A stretch of DNA of 64,000 bases from Girardinichthys multiradiatus (GCF_021462225.1 NC_061816.1:9821390-9885389); one strand, 5' to 3'; positions 45,290 through 58,627 are shown, counted from the first letter of the stretch. The notes: generated from the sequence alone by a model not told the origin. Translations and numbers: made by a program.

Positions 45290-45610
45290 GATCTTTGGAA
45301 GACAAACAGGCCCAGAACATCACAGATCCTCCACTGTACTCCAGTGGTCATCTGGTCATGAGATGCTTTGTTTAGTGCCAGACACATCTGGAATGTTTGC
45401 TCTCAAAAATGTTGAACTAAATCTCATCTGAACAAAGCTCACATTTCCAGATAAGGTCGTAGTAGCATTTAGAAAGTTCTGGATGTTTATGTCTTTGATG
45501 GTAGGACAGAAAAGGCCTTTTCTAGCCTCCCTCCTAGTTGGGATGTAGATGGTCTAATGGTTTGCTGCGGTTCTCCAACAGTGAGCCTAGGAGATCTTTT
45601 ATTTCCCAAC
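45290..45610 (-). mobile_element. Tc1/mariner relic, family B, reverse orientation
   Basis: The + strand carries the complement of family B: CCCAGAACATCACAGATCCTCC at about 45311, CTCATCTGAACAAAGCTCAC at 45424 (first catalytic region) and CAGAAAAGGCCTTTTCTAGCC at 45507. Short and strongly diverged; intronic. Confidence 0.65.
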
Positions 45611-46251
45611 TACCTCACTGTGCACGGTGACAAAATAAACTATGTTCTAAGTCCAGCCTTGTTAGTCGCACTACGGCATGTTCTCCTCTCTTTCCTATTT
45701 TGAAGAGTGGGTTAGAGAAATAACATGCTTCAGTTACATTTATATGTAGGATTTGGGCACCAGTGGGGGTCTCCGCCATGCCATGGTGGTTGCTGTATAG
45801 ATGAATATTTATCTCTATTTAATTAAAAAATGCTAAAATACATGTAAACCTCTTCCTTAATCAAACTGTTGTATTGCAGTTGTTTGCACAGCATCTCTTA
45901 TTGAAGCTGTTGCCAAATCTACTCTACGCATAAACATAATCATAAACATTAAGACTAAACTGGCAAAAACAAATTGCAAACGCAACAGTGACTCTTACAC
46001 TCTCCAAGCTGGAGGTTTTAATTTCCTCTCAGAACGAAATGACTTCAGGGCAATGCCATTCACGAGAAGCCTTTCAAGGCAACAAATCAAGCTGTATGCC
46101 AGCTAATCTTTTTTTATTCTATTGAAAGGGGTTTACCTTCTCCTGACTTTTGCTGATTACAGATAGAAGAGCAGCTGTTATGATGGGCGTCATAAGCTTA
46201 TTTAAAACAAATCAGCCTAAGGATATCTCTGAGGGTTTGGGTGTATCGTAC

Positions 46252-46349
46252 TCTGATCTGGTGCTGTCTGGCCTCTTCCATGGTGCTGAGGGCGCAGCAG
46301 TGAGCCTCCTGCAATCGATGCTCTCTCCTCTGATGTTCTCTCTGCATCT
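46252..46349 (-). CDS. fam184a: FAM184A coiled-coil exon (L-Q-E-A-H)
   Basis: 98 bp. Acceptor CTGTTTACAG ends at 46350; donor ATCAGA|GTACGA, weaker than the others but the only one that keeps phase 0 with the next exon. It encodes R-R-E-H-R-L-Q-E-A-H-C-C-A-L and M-E-E-A-R-Q. Confidence 0.88.
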
Positions 46350-46519
46350 CTGTAAACAGTAAACAGGAGCACAAAATCGAGTCACATCAGAGGCGAACAA
46401 GTTTCAGTTTCCATCAACAAGACAGACGGTGGGTCAGGCTGCTGCAGTCACACAGCAACAGGACAAACACGAATGAACAGAAAGAGGCGGATAAAGGTTT
46501 AAAGATCCTAGCTCTGAAA

Positions 46520-47060
46520 AAAGTATTCGTACCTCTTGAACCTTTTCACATTTGCCCATCAATACTTGAATTTTATGTGACAGACCAACACAAATCAGTG
46601 TTTAAATATGAGGTAGAAGGAATGGATCCCTACTTTTAATATATTATCTACAAAAACAAATTTGCATTGGCATTCAACCCCCTTAAATACCCTAAATAAA
46701 CTACTACTCCAATCGATTATCTTCAGAAGTTGCCTAATTAATAATTAGAGTCCCCTAAAACTGACAAAATGGGCAAGGAGGCAAGAATGAAGAAGGAATC
46801 TATTGTTGAAATAAATAAATAAAGGTCCCATTTAAAAACAGCCTTGAACCACATAGAGGAAATATGCGGAAGAAGGAGCTGTGGTCAGATGAGAGTAAAA
46901 TGAAACATTTTGGCCTACAGGGACAACACTAACTGTGGCGTAAAACAGCATAACACCAACTCCATCAACATGGTGGTGGCAGCGTCATGCTGTAGGGATG
47001 CTCCTCTTCAGCAGGGAAGAGGAAGCTGGTCAGAGTTGATAGGAAGATGTACACGGTAAA
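46520..47060 (+). mobile_element. Tc1/mariner relic, family C
   Basis: Begins near AAAAAAGTATTCGTACC (46517), the family's left end, and shows GACAGACCAACACAAATCAG (46580), GTGGTCAGATGAGAGTAAAATG (46883, first catalytic Asp) and GGTGGTGGCAGCGTCATGCTG (46971). It is internally deleted and stops near 47050. It is in the FAM184A intron, antisense to the gene. Confidence 0.8.
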
Positions 47061-47292
47061 CCCAGAGGAAAACACGTGAAAAATGTAATAGGAAAACACT
47101 ACATTTTAAACTTGAAGTGCTTTAAAATATTTTCCAACCTACTGCGGAAATGAATTGGCAAAAACTCTATATAACATTGTTTCATGCAATATTAGGATTA
47201 ACTTAATTTATTAGACTCAAGATCCTATGAAATGAAATAAAAAATCTTCATATTAAGCGACAGTCCTTAGATAAATGCATTGACCATTGTAC

Positions 47293-47407
47293 CTTTAAGC
47301 TGTTGGCTCAGCAGCTCCCTCTCCTGGCTGAATTGAGACTGCAGCTGCTGGAGAGCAGACTGAGATTGTGACAACTGGAGCTCCAGAGACTGTTTCAGGA
47401 GAGATAT
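47293..47407 (-). CDS. fam184a: FAM184A coiled-coil exon (I-S-L-L-K-Q)
   Basis: 115 bp. Acceptor TTTTGTGTGCAG ends at 47408; donor CTTAAAG|GTACAA. It encodes I-S-L-L-K-Q-S-L-E-L-Q-L-S-Q-S-Q and Q-L-Q-S-Q-F-S-Q-E-R-E, close to the human peptide. Confidence 0.95.
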
Positions 47408-50149
47408 CTGCACACAAAAAGAGAAACACAAAATATATTTAATGCATGAAATAGTATTAAAAGACACAGAGAGGAAATTTAATACATGGAGCAAATATGC
47501 TAACTCTGAACTTCTTTGGAGCAGAAAATGGCCTCCTTTTTGGGGAATGCAAGACAGCTCTCATTTAATTAGGTCAACATTATCATGATTCCTCCAACAC
47601 TTGGTAATCGGATATAGTCCAAATGTTTGACACTGATGTTGATAGACACATAAATCAGAGCTAAAAACTGGGATTTCACTGCTCTTCTCAATCTAAGAGC
47701 CAGTCAGAAGAGTATTGATAGCACAGAATAGCTGAATAACTGAATAACAAGCCAAGTGTCTTTTTTGTGCACCAACAGCTTGTTTTCAGGATATGCGAGT
47801 GGCTGTGACTGGCAGAAGTCTCTCAGAGAGTCAGCTTTGGTTCCTCAGCTGCCGTTCTCCCTCTGGCTCAGGATGTTAAATCCCTGGCAGGATTTATTGG
47901 TGTAGAAGTACAAGCGCAGAGGCTGTAAGGTAAGATGGATTTAAAATGAGAGGATGAGAAGTTCCAGGCTGGGATGAGGTTTGTGAGCTTCATCAGAAGA
48001 CCTGTTCACCTTGTCGTCTGTTGCAGAGAGTCCTTCAAACTCGCAGCAAAGCAGTTGGACGAGAGAGGATAAGCAACCTCCGAGCCTCCGGTTTATAATT
48101 AAACACACTCTAGAGCACAAACACCTACACACACAAGCTGCAGCCTGGGGTTAGACTCTTGTAATTAAAATATCTTAATGAAAAATATGTCATTATAGAT
48201 AAGCATGGCACATCCAGCCAAGCTTACAACACTTGAAGACTTTCATGTTCACCAAATAACTCCTTGTCATACTTAAACATGCGCAGCCGAGACAGCAGCT
48301 TATTATCATCAAATACTGACAGAGGAGTCCCAGCCGTGGTTATACCTAGATGAAACTGAGATATATGAGTAAAAACAATTAAAAACTATGATAAAAAAGG
48401 AAGGAAAGGAGGATGCAGGAAATGAAGAACAAAATGCATGACACAAGGAAGAACTACGCTATGAAAGCAGAAAGGACAAGACGAAGGAAGGAAGGAAGGA
48501 AGGAAGGAAGGACTAAGGAAGGAAGGAATAACACAAAATTAATACAAGAATTAAGACAGGGGAATAAAGCCTGAAAACACATATATTTATTTTTCCATAC
48601 TTGTATTTCCTTTTCTGGAAGATTTCCCAGAAAATAAATTTGAATTCATAGTTTTCTAGACTGCATGGATACCCTGCTTTTATCCTTTCTTCCATTTTAA
48701 ATGCACATTTTTAGACTCTAAAAGGAAGCTGGAGAGAAACAATCAATATGAGGGGAACACATGCAAACTCTATAGAAAATAACATTCTAGCTACAAGGCA
48801 ACAGCACCAAGACAGACAGCTTCCTGAGGGACATTGAAGTAAATATTTGCTGAGCGTGTGAATGATTTTGACCTGGTGTAGGTCAGAGAAGATTCACGAC
48901 AAAATAAAACTTGCACATCAAACTCCAGCTTTTAAAAATCAGTGAAGGTGTGACATACAGCCACCCCAAAATAAGAATGATGGTTGCATCAAAGCCCAAA
49001 ACGAATGAGTTTTATTTATGTCAATGATGCAAATAAAATTCTTCATCGGTGCAGCTTATCATGTTGTCTCCCATGGAATATCCTCAAATAATCCCTGACA
49101 TGAAAGCATGGCCAATTAACTCCTGAAACAATGAAATAGTGAAAGGAATCAATATGGCTCAGGGTTATTTTAGCCTTAAAGGACTCTCTGAGCCTGCAGT
49201 TCTGCTGGTGTTTCTGCAGAGCTGTAACTAAGACAGTACAGTTAAGATCACTGTGCTAATACCTGCATCCAGCACACATGATACAATATTTATACCCAGT
49301 CTGCAAATGCATTGTACAATTTCTCTGTATGGTTTTATTAGAGCAGCCAAGAAAGCTACAAGACAAGCATTTCTCTCTTGACGTTTAATTAATGTTTGAG
49401 TGTACATGAGTATTATTTACATTAGGATTTAAAATGAACTTAATGAATGAAGCCTGGCTCTCTAAAAGCAAAATCTAACAGTAGATCTTATATTCATTTA
49501 TGAATTTCTTCTTGTTTGATCCGTGCATGAATAGAAGCATGAAAGCAAGATTGCAGCTTTGTGTATCAACAACCGTCAACACAACGGATTGGATGACACA
49601 TTTCATCAACTCAGCATCGAGCCGAAGCATCTAATTTCTGACTGACAACCAAACAGAACGCAGCGCAGAAGCTGCTACACAGATCGCAAACATAACGTGG
49701 GTGTTCAACCAGATCTTTAGTAGCTTTGCAGCATCCGAGTTGTAAACACAAAAAGGAATTAGTGGGTTAGAGCTCATGAAGAGTCCAACATTAGAGAACA
49801 TGTTCAGAAAAATTAAATATGGGGAAAAACTTATACTTTCAAATACTTCCAGCCATTATAAATGCTTTGCTAAACTATCCCTGAGGGTCTTTTTAGGTCT
49901 TGCAATCCACAGACCTTTATGGCGTGATACAATCTTCCAGTGGGAACATTTCCCTGGTACTAAAACCCAGACCAGATCGAGACATTTAGCATGCTTGGAG
50001 AAAAATTCAGACCCTTCCATCTGGGCTGATGTCCGCCTGTAAATGCAAGGAAGGCAGACAACATGCAAGCTCCAAAGGAGGATAATGGTGCAGTGGCTGC
50101 AGTGTTGTAAATAAAAGCCGGGGGTATTTTGAGAAGCTGTGGGTTGGTA
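47408..50149. other. FAM184A intron, mostly unannotated
   Basis: Contains a purine-rich patch with (GGAA) repeats at about 48484-48528. Otherwise I see nothing I can name. Confidence 0.5.
48484..48528 (+). repeat. (GGAA) microsatellite
   Basis: GAAGGAAGG tetranucleotides with one interruption, within a longer purine-rich stretch (48380-48530). Confidence 0.85.
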
Positions 50150-50785
50150 AGGGCATCCAAGTCATTTTGGACCTTGCTTTGTACAATGGTGTGCAGTCAT
50201 GCTGGAAGAGGAAGATCTCCAAACTACAACTTCCCACAAAGTTGGGAGCAGGAAATTGCTCAAAATCTCATGGTAAGCTAAGAGTTCCTTTCACTGGGAA
50301 CTAAGGGACTGAGCCCAACTCCTGAAAAGCAGCTCCACACCATAATATCCCCTGCACCAAACTCCACACTTACTGCAATGCAATCAGGCAAGGGCAGATC
50401 TTCTGGTAACTGCCAAACTCAGACGTGTCCATTAGATTCCCAAACAGAGAGGCTTGATTCACCACTCCAGTGAACATGTCTGGAGCTGTGATGACCCACT
50501 TTACACCACTGCATCTGACACTTCATATTGCATCAGGCAATTTAGGGCGTGGAACCAGCTACTATGGAAGCCCATTCCAATAATCTCTGAATGCTAATCT
50601 GAAGGCCACATTAAATTTGGAGCTTGGAATTGGTGAACTTTGTGCCCTATGCACCTCAGAGTCCACTGACCCCACTTTATGATTTTACAAAATCAACCAC
50701 TTTGTGACTGTGTAATATTTAGTAGTGGGTTGATTTTACAATTGGACTATTGCACAGGTGGCATCTTCCTAGATAAGAGGTTGTT
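50150..50785 (-). mobile_element. Tc1/mariner relic, family D
   Basis: The + strand is the complement of the transposase gene: TTTTGGACCTTGCTTTGTAC (50164), GTGCAGTCATGCTGGAAGAGG (50191), TTCCTTTCACTGGGAACTAAGG (50286), CTCCTGAAAAGCAGCTCCACACC (50319), ATCTGAAGGCCACATTAAATTTGG (50597) and TGCACAGGTGGCATCTTCCT (50751). On the - strand a frame reads L-F-Q-H-D-C-T-P, matching the second catalytic Asp region. The termini are not found. Confidence 0.85.
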
Positions 50786-52354
50786 ATTATTAATTCTATA
50801 AAGTCCGGCAATGACATTTTAAAAAGCAGGAGGAAAGCCGTTCGGCAAGGTGAAAGGTCAAATCGATGTTTTTGTGTTAGCTACGATGGAAAGACCAGAT
50901 TTGGGCCAAGATTGTGAGTTTTTTCGGAACTATTTCACGGCAAGCAAGGTCTGTCAATGACAATTGTCTATTTCTAAAGCAGTAGTTCATACTTATGTTT
51001 GCAAGCCATAGAGTAAAGATCCACAATCAACTTGCTAAAAATATATCTGTAAACAAAAAAAAAACACCTTTTGTTCTGGACTCACAGATAAAAGAGATGA
51101 GTTTCTTTTTTAAATGACATGATTGTGCGTTGGGTCAGATAACAGGGAAGACTAACTAAGAATAATCAAATTGGGAAAAGAACTAGTCACATCCAGTGTC
51201 TAAAGAAAAAATAGAAACAAACCCAAAAAAGGAAACTCACAAAAGCACTTTGAAGACACAAAACATACCCACACCCTCACACAGATACACTTTGAATGTA
51301 AGCTCTTTATCTATGTGGCCTGTGACACTATTTGATGTTTATTTTCAGCACAACCAAGTTTAAGGGCAGAAGTCTGTCCTATGACTCAACATAATCAAGT
51401 AGTAGAGATGTTAACAAATTAGATACATTCCTAATTAGGTTTTTGCTCTAGTGATGTTATAAAGGTTGCCACTTTAAGTTTGAAATCAGTTTTTTAGTCT
51501 GTTAGCAGAGAGAGAAAATATCCTGCAGTCATCGGTTTAGACAAATCTCTTTCCAAAGTGCAAGGAAATGGAGTTGTTTTTGATTCTATAATTTCAATTT
51601 CCCTGTTATGAATCCACCAACATTGTTCCACACATGGGATGGATACATATTTATTACAGATTAAAAGGAGCTCATCAAAGCAGATGAGAACCCAGTAATG
51701 ACCAAATACACAATGGTCCGGTTTTCTTAGATTTGACCTTTTACCTGCAAGAACTGCCAGGTCACTTCAAAATGTCCCTGCTGCACTGTAGATCTAGTCA
51801 AAACAAATTTATCCGGATCTCCAAAATGTCCAAGCCCTTCTTGTATGGATAACGTCTGAACATCACTCTGGATTTTTTTGATTGAGGATGTTTAGATGAA
51901 ACCTTCAGAGGTCCATCTAAGTCTGAAGAAAAGTTGAATCTCATATAAAAAAAACAATAATAATAATAATAAATAATAGAATAAACTTTAAATGATAACA
52001 AGGATTAATGGTGCTGCTAAAAGCAGATCAGGTGTTATTTTAGCTTTAAAATTAATGGGTAAGGTGGTAACGTCCTATTTTGACTGTTAATAATTCATCA
52101 GTGGATGACATCCCGGTCCTTCCCTCCCTGACCACATTCTCAACCTGAGAAAATTTCCACTTAAAAATAATCAAATATGCACGTAATGTGCTCAAAAGCA
52201 TAGAAAACGGCAAATTAACAGAGTTAAATCAGATTTTTACCTTCGTTCTTGTGTGTAGCAGTATAGTTGACAAAACCAACAAATGTGGCAATATATTGTA
52301 GATAATCAGAGTCCATTTCTTCAGGTTATCACCCAATCTTTGGGGGTCTCATCC
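50786..52354. other. FAM184A intron, nothing recognised
   Basis: AT-rich; a short AAT run near 51957-51978. Confidence 0.5.
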
Positions 52355-52500
52355 CAGAGGCAGCAACACAATGATTTATGCATGTAGGTGAAGAAGACTT
52401 CCTGAAGGTCAAACTGAGCATCAGAACGAGGAAGAAATGAGATTTAATGGGGTTTTAACATCTCATGATGGTTGGTCTGAGTATGTCAGAAACTATTGTA
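52355..52500 (+). mobile_element. Tc1/mariner relic, family E, short fragment
   Basis: GCAGCAACACAATGATTTATGCATGTAGG (52361), AACTGAGCATCAGAACGAGGAAG (52412) and GGTTGGTCTGAGTATGTCAGAAACT (52470) keep the order of the family also seen at 956-1672. About 140 bp remain. Confidence 0.7.
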
Positions 52501-54204
52501 GTATACTGTAGTACTACCGCTAGTATACCTGCTGCTTTTTAGTAATAAAGAAGGAGTCACACTTATTTCTTAGCAAGTCTTCCTGCTGGTTTGGATTCAA
52601 AAGATGTGGCAGGTGCTGCTCGCCTCCCAGGAGAGCATTAGGAGGGTAGCATTGATATCCTTCAGACAGGACAAACAAATCTAAGTGTATGTTTTTAATT
52701 TTTGAAATGACTAATTTGACTAATGACTAAAATGTGTTGACTAATTTACTTACCACTTTCTACAACAAATGCTGAATGCAAAAAGCAACACTAGGCATGT
52801 GTGAAGTCGGCAATGACATCCAAATTTACAGAAAACCTCAATAAGTGAATAACACACAGATACCAAAAACAGGACTTTAAGAAGTTAAAAAAATGTTTTT
52901 TTTTATCAAAAACACATAGATTGAGAGGGACAAATGCAAAGGAAAAGCTTTGTTTTGCAAATTATCCATGTCCTAAGATATGATCCTCAATTTACAGAAA
53001 TTTCCAGAATCTAAACGAAAGCAATCTCTTTTGTGGCTTTCTGCAAAATAAATCAGTTGTGAATATGTCCTCAAAGACTCGTACGCTCTTTCGCTGCGTC
53101 TGAAAAGTTGCCAAGCTGAAAATGTTGTTATTTGGCTCAAACTTGACAGAAAATGTTTGTCTGGGGCCCAGCAGGATTCTGGTGAAATCCAGGCGTGCAT
53201 CTTTGAAGTTTCCGTTATGACTCAGTGGAGCTTTGAATTACCCAGAGGCAGCGTGCTTACCAGGAAGAGTGACATGAGTCTAGGAAGAGAGGTGAAATAG
53301 TTCTGGCTCTGAAATGACCTGAACACCTCAGGCATTTGTGCCTCTACTAATTTCAATTTCAAATAAAACAGGAAACGGTAGCTGCAGGGATATAAGAAAA
53401 CGAATGCACTATCAGTTTCAAACACACACACTCACTTCAGGTCTTCTTCAGCATTTGTATAAAAAGCTAATGTGTACCATACATATGCATGTGGTCACAG
53501 GGCTAAAAACATGTTGCTTAGGGAAAACTAATTAAAAACAAGCTTTTATACATCGCTGTTAGTAAAGAACAAGAAAACTGAGAAAACAAGCCGAGTGAAA
53601 TTAAATCCTTCATTTTTATAAGTAATGTATTGCTGCTTTGGGACTTTCTAAATGTAAATTGTAAAACTGGTGAGGAGGTTTTGCCATCTAGCTCATAAAG
53701 TCACTGACACAAAGGGAACCTTGTGAATGTGAGATTGGTTACATGTATTTCTCCTCTGACAGACCATTTTCGCCTCAGGCTGTCAACAGACTTTAATATC
53801 AAGTGGAGCTGTCACTCACAGAGGCACACAAAGCGTAAGAAGGGTCAAAGGTCATTGTTTTATTCTGACAAAAACCAAAGAAAAGATTAAGACATCGGTC
53901 CTTCCATTCTCATCTGGTCCAAGTTTAGTTTTCTATTTACAGCAGCCTCCGGCTTATTGCAGATGCGCCTTATAATAAATAACAAAAGAATATATTTTTC
54001 ACTGTAGAAACAAAATCTGAAAATATAGAAAATAATAATTTAAGTACATTTATTTACATCCCTAATGAGTTATGTGAATTAAATCTAACTGAAGCATTTT
54101 TTATCATTTATATTCCACCTTTTTAAATCAAGCATCAAGTATCTTTGTTCTTTTCATTAAGTATAAATATGATGTCACAGAGGCCCATTTCCCCTTTGCC
54201 ACTC
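52501..54204. other. FAM184A intron, nothing recognised
   Basis: No exon or named repeat in 1.7 kb. Confidence 0.5.
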
Positions 54205-54585
54205 TTCAAAATGGGAAAAACAAGAGAACCAGCCACACAAGGAAGACAAATGTGTTAATTTCCAAAAGTTTGCTAATTGCTACAAAAAATTAAACCCTCC
54301 TCTCATGGCACCAATGACTACAGTCAGATGGTAAGGGAGATAAAAACCAGCCATCTTGTGTTTACTAGGTCTCCACAAACGTAAACAGGTGGAGTTTTCC
54401 AAACTCCACTGGAACTTAAATTAAGATGTTTGACAAACATACCTGGCGGGTCTGGTATAGAACGAGGAATGGTTGTATGGAAAAGCACCTTATCCTCTCT
54501 GTTAAGTACAGTGGAGGACCTGTGATGCTGGGGGCCTGTTTCTCTTCAACAGTCCCTGGGAACCATGCTAGAGTGAGCGGCACTT
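54205..54585 (+). mobile_element. Tc1/mariner relic, family B, internally deleted
   Basis: Opens with AAATGGGAAAAACAAGAGAACC (54209); middle AGGTCTCCACAAACG (54369); then GGAAAAGCACCTTATCC (54480), GACCTGTGATGCTGGGGGCC (54517) and CCCTGGGAACCATGCTAGAGTG (54553). The order is right, with gaps between. Confidence 0.75.
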
Positions 54586-55737
54586 AAAACTAGATTTTCC
54601 ACCTTGAATAAACGTACTTAAATGAAATGTTGGACTTTGTTTTCTTTGTTAGATTATACTACTCCAATAAATCATGGATTTAATTAAGTTTTTTTTTAAA
54701 CAGCTTTACTAGGAATGCCAGTAATTGTGGAGGGTGCTGTTATTTACAATAAAACACTGAAGTAGAAAAAGGTTTTTGACAGAAATGCATGAAAATGTAT
54801 GAAGTATCTCTATATTATCAGTAGAAGTGCACTCTGCAGTGGAAAACGGCAGGGTTTTCATGCCATTTTAGGTTTTACATCATATGATATGAATATTATT
54901 CATATTAGTGAACCAATTAGTTGTAAATGAGACACGGTAACAGTGGATACAAGCAGCTGAATGCACCTCGTCGCTACACAGTGAAGTCTTCTAAAAAGGC
55001 CAACATTAAAACCTCGAGAGATAATTTGCAACATTTTACCAGCTTTGTTTTTAATTTATAGAGCTGACGTTTTTCCATAACATAGGGATTGTAGGATTTC
55101 CCTGCATGTCTGCATGCCTAAAGTGGTCTTTGTGTGATGCTCTGGCTTCATTGTTTGCTTGTTTATGCTTGTGTACCTTATTTAGTGCAGAATAACGTAT
55201 TGCAAACCATTTCAGTGAAAAGTCTCTGTTCTGCAGTCAGTTTCAAACTTATGGCTTTTTCATTTATGATTCAGATTTACATTCCACCTGCTTGTTTGCA
55301 ACTTGGGATATACGTTTTTTTGTTATGTCCCATTAGTGTCCTGCTTAAAAAAGGAAACTGATGATGTTTCAAAATGAAAAACATCCCATTAGGAGTTTAT
55401 GCTTTTTCACTTGTTTCACTTTTGTAGGTTCCTGTAAGGACATTTTCTACTTAGCAAAATGTTTTTTTCTTTTAAGTTCCAGCAGGTTGATTTGGAAGTT
55501 GTGACATATTTATCTTTGCCCATTTTGAAAGAAGTTTTTCAGAAATTTAGAGGCAAAAATGTAACAAAGAGAGAAAATAGACCTAAGTTTGAATCACCAT
55601 GGAACAAATTTTTCTTTTCTCTTGCAGAACATGCAGAAGAGTAAGCATCACAACCATGCAGGCATGCTGCAGAGTTCATTACATCTAATTAGTCATATGA
55701 TCACCTGTGTGGTGAGTTTAGCTTGATAATGTTTTAC
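54586..55737. other. FAM184A intron, nothing recognised
   Basis: 1.15 kb AT-rich sequence. Confidence 0.5.
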
Positions 55738-55888
55738 CTGTTCCAGCAGGTCTTCCACTTTCCTCTGCCAGCCCTCTCTTGCAGCCATCAGCTCCAGCTC
55801 CTTCTGCTGGGAAAGCTGAGTGAGAGCTGCCTGTTTGTCAGCTTCATACTCCTCGCTTAGCTCCTCCTTCAACAAACGCACTTCCTCC
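55738..55888 (-). CDS. fam184a: FAM184A coiled-coil exon (W-Q-R-K-V-E-D-L-L)
   Basis: 151 bp. Acceptor GCCCTTCTCCAG ends at 55889; donor GAACAG|GTAAAA. Its first base completes an Arg codon. It encodes L-K-E-E-L-S-E-E-Y-E-A-D-K and R-E-G-W-Q-R-K-V-E-D-L-L-E-Q, the latter strongly conserved in FAM184A. Confidence 0.95.
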
Positions 55889-56685
55889 CTGGAGAAGGGC
55901 CGGCACACATTTTATATAGAATCATTATACACAGAATGACATATTTCAAGTTCATTTAGATGATTAAGGCTTCTATCTTTTGGAACCCCAAAATGAACTT
56001 TCTCTGAAAATTGTAATTTTGCTTCACAATCCGCTCCCAGGTGCGCTTATCCTGTTTGTTTGTGCAAATGTTGCTGCCACAATTTTTTCTTCCACTCAAC
56101 TTTCCATTAATGTGCTTGGATACAGCAGTCTTAACAGCCAGTTTCTGTACCACGAAAATTTTCACTTATCCACTTTGTGGAGGGAGTCAGTGACTGTATG
56201 CTGGACAACTGTCATGTCAGGAGTATTAACCATGATTGTGTAGGAAATCACACAACATTTCTGTATTATTGGTCTTGTCTAAAATTTATATTATATAAAA
56301 TTCTGTTTTTTCAGGAATAAACACGTCACTTAACCAGACGTATTTATTAGTTTCACAGTTTCTACTGAATTGCTGAAATGAATGAAGTTTTCAGCGAAGC
56401 TGTAATCTCCCGAAATGTGTCTATATTAGTATTCTGTTTGTGTGTATTCTCCTTCTTGCACATATCATATTATTTTGTCAAATTAAGAGTTCATTTTTAT
56501 TCCATCTCATTAGTTTCCATGAGCACTTGGGCAAAAAAGCTGTCTCACTCTGATAATAAGGGTAACCATAACAGGAGGGTGAGGAGTGATGGACATGAAT
56601 TAGAAAACAAATAGAAAAATCGAAATAAGACAGCTGAGACTGACACGCCGACAGGGAGAAGAGATTGGATTCATTTCTTCCTCAC
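55889..56685. other. FAM184A intron, nothing recognised
   Basis: 0.8 kb; open frames on the + strand (55980-56243, 56378-56614) have no supporting motif. Confidence 0.5.
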
Positions 56686-56807
56686 CGCAGTGCATCTCTC
56701 CATTTCTCATCCAAGTCATCTGCCATCTTGTCGATCTTCTGTTTCTCCTCTGTTCTGATGGCCATCACTCTGGCATCATGCTGCTGCTTCTGGGTCTCAA
56801 TCTCCTC
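56686..56807 (-). CDS. fam184a: FAM184A coiled-coil exon (K-I-D-K-M-A-D-D-L), first in this window
   Basis: 122 bp. Acceptor GTGCTTGCAG ends at 56808; donor CTGCG|GTGAGG. It encodes E-E-I-E-T-Q-K-Q-Q-H-D-A-R-V-M-A-I and E-K-Q-K-I-D-K-M-A-D-D-L, similar to the family. No earlier exon is recognised between here and 64000. Confidence 0.92.
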
Positions 56808-56922
56808 CTGCAAGCACATATGGAGGAAATAATTTCAGCAGATGGGCTTTATTGTGTGCTCCATTCCTGCACTGTCTATCTCCACATGGTGCATATTAGC
56901 TAGGTGACACAGCATCACCCCA

Positions 56923-56944
56923 CCCCCCCCCCCCCCCCCCCCCC
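56923..56944 (+). repeat. C22 homopolymer
   Basis: 22 consecutive C (G in the FAM184A transcript), within a longer C/A/T-rich stretch, 115 bases upstream of the 56686-56807 exon. It could form G-quadruplexes in the pre-mRNA. Confidence 0.95.
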
Positions 56945-57579
56945 TCCCCACCTCCATGTCCATTCATAATGCAGTGGTTTCATGGCATTTTTTATGTGTT
57001 GGTTTCGGGGCATACTTTATCAGGTCAGTCTTTTCCAGCAGCTCATTAAAAGACCTTTAAACGCTCTCCATTTTAGCTGCCAGGAGACGCCTGAGTGGAT
57101 AAATCCAAACTCCACTGCTTGTGAACACTAATTACAATAGGTTGGCATTTTACATTTCACTGCATTTAAGTAGAGTTTAACAAGTCTCAGATGTTTGTTT
57201 TTATATTGCTTTTGGGACAAAAAAAAAACAATTAAAGCAGAGAGACTTTAGAGTTACGGTTGTCATTCCTTTTAGCGTATTTTGAAGGCATTTTGTATAT
57301 GTTGACTGTAGGTGTGGACTGTCATAGTGATGCCTCAGTGGACCACACTTGCAGGACATAAATCCTACAAATACATGAAATACTTACATTTTGCTGCCAT
57401 GTTATCTTTAGGTCCTCAGCTTTTTTTTTTATTGTTGTCCAATATCTATACATTACAGTGAAAGAAGGTACATGCTTTGTGTATTCTTTGTGTATACTTG
57501 TTTTTTTCTCTTTACACCGAAAGTTTTCTAGGCTCAGCGCAGCTTTCCTTAACTGTGACTCCTTCCTGGCAGCCATTAC

Positions 57580-57912
57580 CTCTGTACACTCCTTTTCTCT
57601 CTCTCTGTCCTTTGCTTTCCCATAGAAACTCTTTATTTTTCTTTCCTATAGAAAGTAACCCAGGTCTAGTTCTTCAGGGCTTAGCTCTTTAACGAGTAGA
57701 ATCATTTATGAAGGTCTTGGTGCCATTTTTCTTTCTCTTAAAAGTACTCCAGGACCACTCATTCTGTTTTTTGAGTCTTCTTCTTGTTCTCTTAACATCC
57801 GGCCAGTCACAGGGCTGAGCTGGGTTCATATGGTTTAGATCTGTTTGTCTATGAAAATGCTTTGAGATCACATTTGTTGTGAATTTGTGCTATAAAAATA
57901 AGCTAAACTAAA
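57580..57912 (+). mobile_element. L2-like LINE, 3'-terminal fragment
   Basis: The last part, TTTGTTGTGAATTTGTGCTATAAAAATAAGC (about 57870-57902), is a diverged version of the L2 3' end that stands intact at 62590-62630. Upstream text has the same T/C-rich character as that element's 3' region. 5'-truncated. Confidence 0.65.
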
Positions 57913-58627
57913 TTTAAAAGTAAACTTATTGCAACTATACACATCTCATTAAAGAATTTACTTGACATTGTTTGCATTTTGGAGCATTTGTTCACTGTAT
58001 TCATTGCATTTGCTTCATTTCCTGTATTATTTTGGAAGCACCTGTCCATGCATGTTACATCTCGTCTTATATCACCTGGTCTGCTTGTAAATTTGTCCTT
58101 ATTGTACTCATCTGTGTCCAGTTGTCCTGATGAATATGCTATGAATGCCCGAACCAAAAATTTCTCTTTCCAATACAAGTGCAAGTATTCTTCCATACCT
58201 GGATTTGTTTATATGCCATATTTAAATTACTCACAATTTATATTTACACTGTACGTAAGTTAAAATAAAGATATAAAATCAATGCCATCTGTTTGGTTGG
58301 TACCTCAGAAGCTCAAAAAGAAACCAAAGAGCAGTGTTCATGCTGTTTCCTAAGTTGTATTTAATTTTATATTCAGTAATACAATCAAGAAAACTGTTTA
58401 ATGATGAAGTATCAGAGCTCTAAGACATTAAATGTGGAATAATTCAAGGTTCTATGTTGAGAGCTAAACTTTTTATTTGCATATTAGTAAAAAGGTATGT
58501 AATAAACTACAATATCCTTAGTTTTCAGGTGACAAATATATTTTGTTGTTTTGAAATAACTAAGAAAATATGTTTAGTGAAAAATAAATCTGGTCTTCAC
58601 CTGCTGTAACCCAAAGTAAAATGTGCT

